Assembly (NCBI GenBank): GCA_020636215.1
Contig: JACJYG010000005.1
Coordinates: forward strand, 1,302,001 to 1,366,000
Source of the DNA: Lewinellaceae bacterium
Lineage (GTDB): Bacteria > Bacteroidota > Bacteroidia > Chitinophagales > Saprospiraceae
Direction of reading: 5' to 3'
DNA: 64,000 nucleotides
Below the pieces are notes generated by a model. It did no database searches and was not told the DNA's origin. It saw only the letters and a list, made by a program, of their open reading frames with translations. Both the position numbers and the translations under genes were made by a program. This document shows, in pieces, positions 59,752 through 64,000 of this stretch; positions within the stretch are counted from its first letter, which is position 1; every line of letters begins with the position of its first letter.

Positions 59752-60642
59752 TTACGCAACCGGCTCCATCCTTTTGGCAAAATCTTTAACAGATGTAAGC
59801 GGGATCGGAAAAGCCTTCAAGGTTTTGTCCATATCAATAGGGTCACCCTTGGCGACTGCCAGCATCAGCCCGGAAAAAGATTGCTGCATGGGGTCGGTAG
59901 CGGCATTCAGCTGCTCCTTCAGAGCTTCCATAGGAACATATTGGACTTCAAATTTTCTGCCGTCAACTTTCTCAAATATCCTAACTGCATCCAGTTGGGA
60001 AAGCTTGTCCGGGCCACCAAGTTCAAGTTTTGCGTTCCGGGCAGCGGGGTTTTCAATGCTTGCAACTGCAAATTTAGCAACATCTTCCACGGAGATATAA
60101 CTGATGGGCTTCGTACCGTCTCCAAATACCTGTACTTTTGCGTGTTCCACATCAAACCCCACAGCGGGTGTCAGCCAGGCTTCCATGAAATAACTCGGCT
60201 GTAAAATAGTGTAGGCCAGGCCACTTTTTTCCAGGTGTTGCTCAACGGCTCGCTTGGCATTACAGAGTGGGACATCCTGGTCGATTTGATTGGAAAAGGA
60301 GGTGTAGATAAAATGTTTAACGCCTGCAGCTTTTGCCTTGTCTACCAGCTTTTTAATGCCAGCTAGATCCACATTTTGAATGTCGTTGTCTCCGGGAACA
60401 TAACTAAAGGGCATACTGGAAACGGTCGAAATGACCGTATCGATACCTTTTAATGCGGGTTCAAAGGTCTCAAAGTTTCGTAGGTCTCCTCTTACAATTT
60501 GGACGCCCATCTTTTTTAGGGCCTCCACCTTTTGGGGGGCAGCTGTCGGCCTAATCATCGCCCGAACCTCTTTTCCTTCGGCAGATAGCCGGCGGCAAAT
60601 TTCACCGCCCAATTTTCCGGTTGCACCAATGACTAAGATCAT
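59752..60642 (-). CDS. NmrA-like / SDR NAD(P)-binding protein
   Basis: 296 aa. The N-terminal Rossmann motif is ILVIGATGKLGGEICRRL, then VRAMIRPTA, VRGDLRN and GIDTVISTVSS as in NmrA/isoflavone-reductase-like short-chain reductases. No clear SDR YxxxK catalytic pair is visible, so it may sense NAD(P) or redox state rather than catalyse. It is a single gene, 70 bases from the palindrome that follows photolyase. Confidence 0.85.
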   Translation of the reverse strand: MILVIGATGKLGGEICRRLSAEGKEVRAMIRPTAAPQKVEALKKMGVQIVRGDLRNFETFEPALKGIDTVISTVSSMPFSYVPGDNDIQNVDLAGIKKLVDKAKAAGVKHFIYTSFSNQIDQDVPLCNAKRAVEQHLEKSGLAYTILQPSYFMEAWLTPAVGFDVEHAKVQVFGDGTKPISYISVEDVAKFAVASIENPAARNAKLELGGPDKLSQLDAVRIFEKVDGRKFEVQYVPMEALKEQLNAATDPMQQSFSGLMLAVAKGDPIDMDKTLKAFPIPLTSVKDFAKRMEPVA

Positions 60643-60928
60643 AGTTAAATGTTTTTTGATGGGTAAAGTAAAGAATGGAATATCGCCCTTTGGGTGCTTG
60701 TCAATTGGGATGAAAAACCTGTAGGCTTGGGCTTCAATTATACTTCAAACTGAGGCTAGAGAATTGGAAAGGATATCTAATCTAAAGATCAAAAATATAC
60801 TATGAGGTAGGCTCTTGTGCAATGAGAAAAATCATCAGGAGAATGGTTACTTGCTCTGGTGCTTAAGGATTCGTGCAACGCTGCGTCTTATCTGCGTGGT
60901 GTCCTGTAAAGAAGCTTTTCAGAGGCCT

Positions 60929-62083
60929 TCAGGCCGAACTGGAGTTCGGCTGGACTTTCCGCGGGGGATTCTCCTTCAGAAACTGCAGCACCTCTTCCGG
61001 CTCGTCGGTAATGAAAAGCATATCGGCGTACTCCCTGCCCCAGGCCAGTTGTTTCAGCAGAGGGAAGATCAGCGTGTCGATCTCGTACCGTTGGCGGCCG
61101 AGGAAGACCATCGGGCTGTAGTAATTGAAGGTGCCGTAGTGGTTTTGAGTAGCGTCCATAAAGATCTCCTGCGTAGTGCCGGCGCTGCCGGGGGCGCATA
61201 CGATGCCATAGAGACTGATAGCCAACAGGTTGTCTTCGCGGATGCTGTTGGAGAAGTATTTGGCGATATGGGAAGCGAACAGGTTGCTCGGTTCATGGCC
61301 ATAGAACCAAGTGGGGATGGCCAGGCTGAGGGCGCCATCGGGGTATTTATCCAACACTTTCATGGCCTGTTGGTGGTATCCATTATCCTTGTAGTAAGGC
61401 TTTTCACTGAGTATCCGGATAGCGTCCACCAATGCCGCATCGGGCCGGCCGGCAAAGTAGGCGCCCAGGTTGGTGGCCTCCATGATGCCGGGGCCGCCCC
61501 CGGAGACGATGAAATACCCCTGCTCGCCGCATAGCTTGGCCGTGCGGGCTGTTTTTATGAAAAACGGGTCGTCCCGGCGGACGCCATGGCCACCCATGAA
61601 GCCAACACAGGGCCGTTTGGTCATCCCTTCTTCGTCGAACCCCAGCAGGTCGCGCAGGGCTTCATCGATAGAATAATCATGGATGCGTTGCCAGAGCGCC
61701 TCGTTAATAGTAGGGGTGAATTTGGCAGCAGAGAAGTGCTGGTAGATCTGGATATCCGTGCTGTGGTCTGCTTCTTCGGAAAAGCCTTCAAGGAGTTCTT
61801 GCCAGGTATAAAGGCTGGTGCGGAACGGGTCGTACGGAAGTGTTTCCGGAGCGCGGTAGACGTAGGCGCCCTTAAGGCGCAACAGCAATTCTTCCTCCAG
61901 GCTTAGCGTACAGCCCAGAAAGGTGGTCGTATGGTCGACCTGAATGCGCTCCCAGTTGACCGCCTCTTTAGAAAAATCGAGCGCCTGAAGCGTACAATTT
62001 TTTAACGAAGCGCCATTGTTGCGAAACTGGCTAAAAGTTTTAATGCCGGTGATGATCGTTTCCTGAGGGTTCTCCAGTTTCAT
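60929..62083 (-). CDS. LOG family protein with N-terminal extension
   Basis: 384 aa. The C-terminal two-thirds has the lysine-decarboxylase-like/LOG fold: GGHGVRRDDPFF, FIVSGGGPGIMEATNLGAYFAG and the PGSAGTTQEIFMDA motif that stands for PGGxGTxxE (Gly to Ser-Ala here). LOG enzymes cleave nucleotide monophosphates to free base (cytokinin-activating in plants). The first ~110 residues (SLKNCTLQALDFSKEAV) look like a short pentapeptide-like stretch not part of the LOG core. Its last residues QPNSSSA are encoded by the 18-bp palindrome. It overlaps coaE by 4 bases, so the two are coupled. Confidence 0.85.
   Translation of the reverse strand: MKLENPQETIITGIKTFSQFRNNGASLKNCTLQALDFSKEAVNWERIQVDHTTTFLGCTLSLEEELLLRLKGAYVYRAPETLPYDPFRTSLYTWQELLEGFSEEADHSTDIQIYQHFSAAKFTPTINEALWQRIHDYSIDEALRDLLGFDEEGMTKRPCVGFMGGHGVRRDDPFFIKTARTAKLCGEQGYFIVSGGGPGIMEATNLGAYFAGRPDAALVDAIRILSEKPYYKDNGYHQQAMKVLDKYPDGALSLAIPTWFYGHEPSNLFASHIAKYFSNSIREDNLLAISLYGIVCAPGSAGTTQEIFMDATQNHYGTFNYYSPMVFLGRQRYEIDTLIFPLLKQLAWGREYADMLFITDEPEEVLQFLKENPPRKVQPNSSSA
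60933..60950. repeat. 18-bp palindrome, copy 3, inside a gene end
   Basis: GCCGAACT-GG-AGTTCGGC on the plus strand (CC on the minus strand). It supplies the final codons of the LOG gene just before its stop at 60929-60931. Confidence 0.85.
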
Positions 62084-62703
62084 GTGTTTTGGCTTAATGC
62101 TACCAATTCGCGATGTATGGCCAGCACCTGATGGATCAGGGATTGCCGGCCGTCATTGTAGATCACATAATCGGACAGGCGCAGCTTTTCCTCTTCGGGC
62201 ATTTGTTTGGCCAAACGGGCGCGTACGGCTTCCGGATTGCTTTGATCGCGGGTAACTACCCGTTGGATGCGCAGTTCTTCCGGAGCAAAGACCGTAATCA
62301 TTTTGTCCATAGCCTTGTAGTTACCACTTTCGAAGAACAGCGCCGCTTCTTTGAGCGAATAAGGTATGCCCTTTTGGGCATTATGCCAACGTTCACTGTC
62401 TTCCGCTACTGCAGGGTGTACCAGCGCGTTGAGCTGACGGAGTTTCTCCTCGTCGCCAAAGACGAGCTCGGCAATAAAAGCGCGGTTGAGGCTGCCGTCC
62501 TTGAAAAAAGCCCGCGGCCCTAGCAGGTTTTTGAGGCCGGCCACCAGCACAGGGTCATGGGCCATGAGCCATTTGGCGCGGGTATCCGCATCATAAATGG
62601 GGATGCCGAGGGCGGCAAACACCTGGCATACCGTACTTTTACCGCTACCCATGCCACCGGTAAGGCCAACTTTAAGGATATGCTGTCGTTTTCGCTTTTC
62701 CAT
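62080..62703 (-). CDS. coaE: Dephospho-CoA kinase
   Basis: 207 aa. It phosphorylates dephospho-CoA, the last step of CoA synthesis, in the cytoplasm. The P-loop is GLTGGMGSGKST (13-24), followed by FAALGIPIYDADTRAKWL with the DAD motif; LVHPAVAEDSERW and the lid region with RDQSNPEAVRARLAKQMPEEEK are typical. Length is normal. It shares a 4-base overlap with the LOG gene downstream. Confidence 0.95.
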   Translation of the reverse strand: MEKRKRQHILKVGLTGGMGSGKSTVCQVFAALGIPIYDADTRAKWLMAHDPVLVAGLKNLLGPRAFFKDGSLNRAFIAELVFGDEEKLRQLNALVHPAVAEDSERWHNAQKGIPYSLKEAALFFESGNYKAMDKMITVFAPEELRIQRVVTRDQSNPEAVRARLAKQMPEEEKLRLSDYVIYNDGRQSLIHQVLAIHRELVALSQNT

Positions 62704-62750
62704 AACAATTCAGAAGATTAGCACCCATTTGTCAAAATTTCACGGAATGT

Positions 62751-63833
62751 TTGGCAAAAACCATCATTGGGGGTAATTTAGGTGCTTTCCAAAGAATTAC
62801 AAATTTATTCCTATTGACCCGAATTCTACACCTATTGGCCATTTTTTCCCTGCTGCTTGCATTTGGCCCGCCATTGGCTGGCCAGGATGTCCATTTCTCG
62901 CAGTTTCACAATGCGCCTTTGATGTTCAATCCAGCCCTTTCCGGGGCTTTCGACGGCGACCAACGCTTTAGCGCCAATTATCGCAACCAGTGGTTTTCGG
63001 TGCCGGTTCCTTATGAAACGCTGGCCGCCAGCTATGACCAAAAGCTTTTCCAGCCCTGGCTGGGCGAGAACTGGCTGGGGCTGGGGGGGAGCCTCCTGTA
63101 CGATCAGGCGGGAGACGCCGGGCTGAGCTGGCTGCAGTTGTCCCTTCATGGCGCTTTCCATGTGAAGCTTGCCGATGCGCATGCCCTCTCCCTGGGCCTG
63201 CAATTGCGCGCCGGCCAGCGGGCTCTGGAACCCGGACAGTTTAACTTCGGCGACCAATTTACCGACAATACCTTTGACCCAAATGCGCCTACCGCCGAGG
63301 CTTTTGCCGCTACCTCCTCCGGCTTTTTTAGCCTGGGCGCCGGCGCCAACTGGGCTTTCCGCCCGGAGCAGGGCCGCACCCGCGCCTGGGCGGGCATTGG
63401 AGCCGCGCATCTCAACCGCCCATCCATTTCTTTCCTGGGCGATGGTCAAATAGCGCTGCCGATGCTGTTGAACGCGCACTTTATGGGCGTAGCCCAGTTT
63501 GCGCCGCAGATGGATGTTGTGTTGAATGCTTTGGTGCAGGTGCAGGGTGATTACCAGGAAGTGTTGAGCAATGCCGGCATCCGATATCACCTTAGTACTG
63601 AAAAGGGGAAGGAATTGGCGGTTCAGCTGGGAGGAGGCTACCGCTTCAATGACGCAGCGATCGTTTATGTGGATGTTTTCTTCCGCAACTGGCAGGTGGG
63701 CTTTAGCTATGATTTCAACACTTCTCCCTTCCTGGCGGCCACCAATCGAAATGGCGGCCCGGAATTATCGGTACAGTATGTGATCAGCCATGTCCAACCA
63801 CCCAAGGTGTTTAAAGCATGCCCGATTTTTTAG
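62751..63833 (+). CDS. PorP/SprF family type IX secretion-associated protein
   Basis: 360 aa from a TTG at 62751; a TTG at 62814 would also give a signal peptide (LLAIFSLLLAFGPPLAG) and may be the true start. The mature start QDVHFSQFHNAPLMFNPALSGAF is the hallmark of PorP/SprF. The rest is a predicted outer-membrane beta-barrel of alternating aromatic strands with GLGGSLLYDQAG. In type IX systems PorP/SprF-like proteins anchor or escort surface adhesins, and are usually followed by an OmpA/TPR protein, as is the case here. Confidence 0.9.
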   Translation: MAKTIIGGNLGAFQRITNLFLLTRILHLLAIFSLLLAFGPPLAGQDVHFSQFHNAPLMFNPALSGAFDGDQRFSANYRNQWFSVPVPYETLAASYDQKLFQPWLGENWLGLGGSLLYDQAGDAGLSWLQLSLHGAFHVKLADAHALSLGLQLRAGQRALEPGQFNFGDQFTDNTFDPNAPTAEAFAATSSGFFSLGAGANWAFRPEQGRTRAWAGIGAAHLNRPSISFLGDGQIALPMLLNAHFMGVAQFAPQMDVVLNALVQVQGDYQEVLSNAGIRYHLSTEKGKELAVQLGGGYRFNDAAIVYVDVFFRNWQVGFSYDFNTSPFLAATNRNGGPELSVQYVISHVQPPKVFKACPIF

Positions 63834-63871
63834 CAGGCTTGCGGTTTTGAAACCGCCAACACGAAGCTATT

Positions 63872-64000
63872 ATGAGCAACACTTTACCTCGCTTTTTCTT
63901 TCTTCTTTTTTTCTGCCTGACGGTGCTTCCCCTGGGCGCCCAATCTTTCAAGGCTTACGTCAAGGCCGGTGAAGACGCCCTGCAGCGCAAGGATTACAAT
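63872..64000 (+). CDS. Start of an OmpA/TPR-type T9SS accessory protein (cut by window end)
   Basis: 43 codons from ATG 63872, open to the end of the window. A signal peptide (RFFFLLFFCLTVLPLGAQ) is followed by YVKAGEDALQRKDYN, the start of a TPR helix. Genes directly after PorP/SprF usually encode TPR plus PD40 plus OmpA proteins of the PorE/SprE-like kind. That identity is inferred from position and the first residues only. Confidence 0.6.
   Translation, partial: MSNTLPRFFFLLFFCLTVLPLGAQSFKAYVKAGEDALQRKDYN

Overview
The window looks like a chromosomal piece of a Bacteroidota genome, most likely from the Saprospirales/Saprospiraceae group. This rests on protein families: a PorP/SprF-type T9SS protein, a secreted protein with a type IX sorting domain, SprB-type repeats, two Oar-like TonB-dependent receptors, DUF5916 and DUF4838 proteins, a propeller-type LytS sensor with a LytTR regulator, and sulfatase plus GH29 fucosidase. 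Shine-Dalgarno sequences are weak or absent at most starts, as usual in this phylum. I recognised no rRNA, tRNA or CRISPR array.

Layout. 1-3 kb: end of a membrane protein, an XdhC-family protein, a glycine-rich RRM protein and a DUF6498-like membrane protein. 3-12 kb is an accessory, conflict-system-like stretch: a membrane protein and an ABC ATPase behind a small effector-associated-domain (EAD11-like) protein; scars of a WYL regulator and a type I restriction R subunit joined tail to tail; a second EAD11-like protein with a membrane anchor; a DUF4838 protein; and a TIR/deoxyribosyltransferase-like plus TRAFs-binding-domain gene broken by two one-base frameshifts. 12-25 kb: MFS carrier, LytTR/LytS two-component pair, Tat-exported Gfo/Idh/MocA oxidoreductase with a DoxX protein, GNAT, DUF5916 protein and a lipid A-type acyltransferase. 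25.6-30.8 kb: one very repetitive surface-protein gene (propeller, SprB-like repeats in 459-bp units, OmpA C-terminus), with one damaged repeat. 30.9-44 kb: PLP enzyme, sulfatase, D-aminoacylase, alpha-L-fucosidase and two paralogous Oar-like receptors. 44.5-64 kb: an HTH-only IS630-like protein, a cupredoxin/T9SS protein, patatin, phosphoribosyltransferase, an Fe-S protein pair, DUF2231 proteins around a rubrerythrin and an OmpR-type two-component system, Spo0M-like protein, TPR lipoprotein, photolyase, NmrA protein, LOG protein with coaE, and a PorP/SprF protein followed by a cut-off OmpA/TPR-type gene.

How it fits together: the 31-37 kb enzymes suggest degradation of sulfated, fucose-containing or aminoacylated material. 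The Oar receptors, the SprB/OmpA protein and PorP/SprF serve the outer membrane and surface. The 4-12 kb block resembles modular NTPase/adaptor immune systems.

The most striking non-coding signal is a set of short repeats at gene 3' ends: 8-9 bp tandem units, an 18-bp palindrome family (three copies), two MITE-like hairpin elements, and a 9-bp-unit array of 18 units facing 10 complementary units. Several overlap stop codons and so form the C-terminal residues of proteins. Some one-base frameshifts and one scrambled repeat may be consensus or assembly errors, so broken genes here should be read with that in mind.
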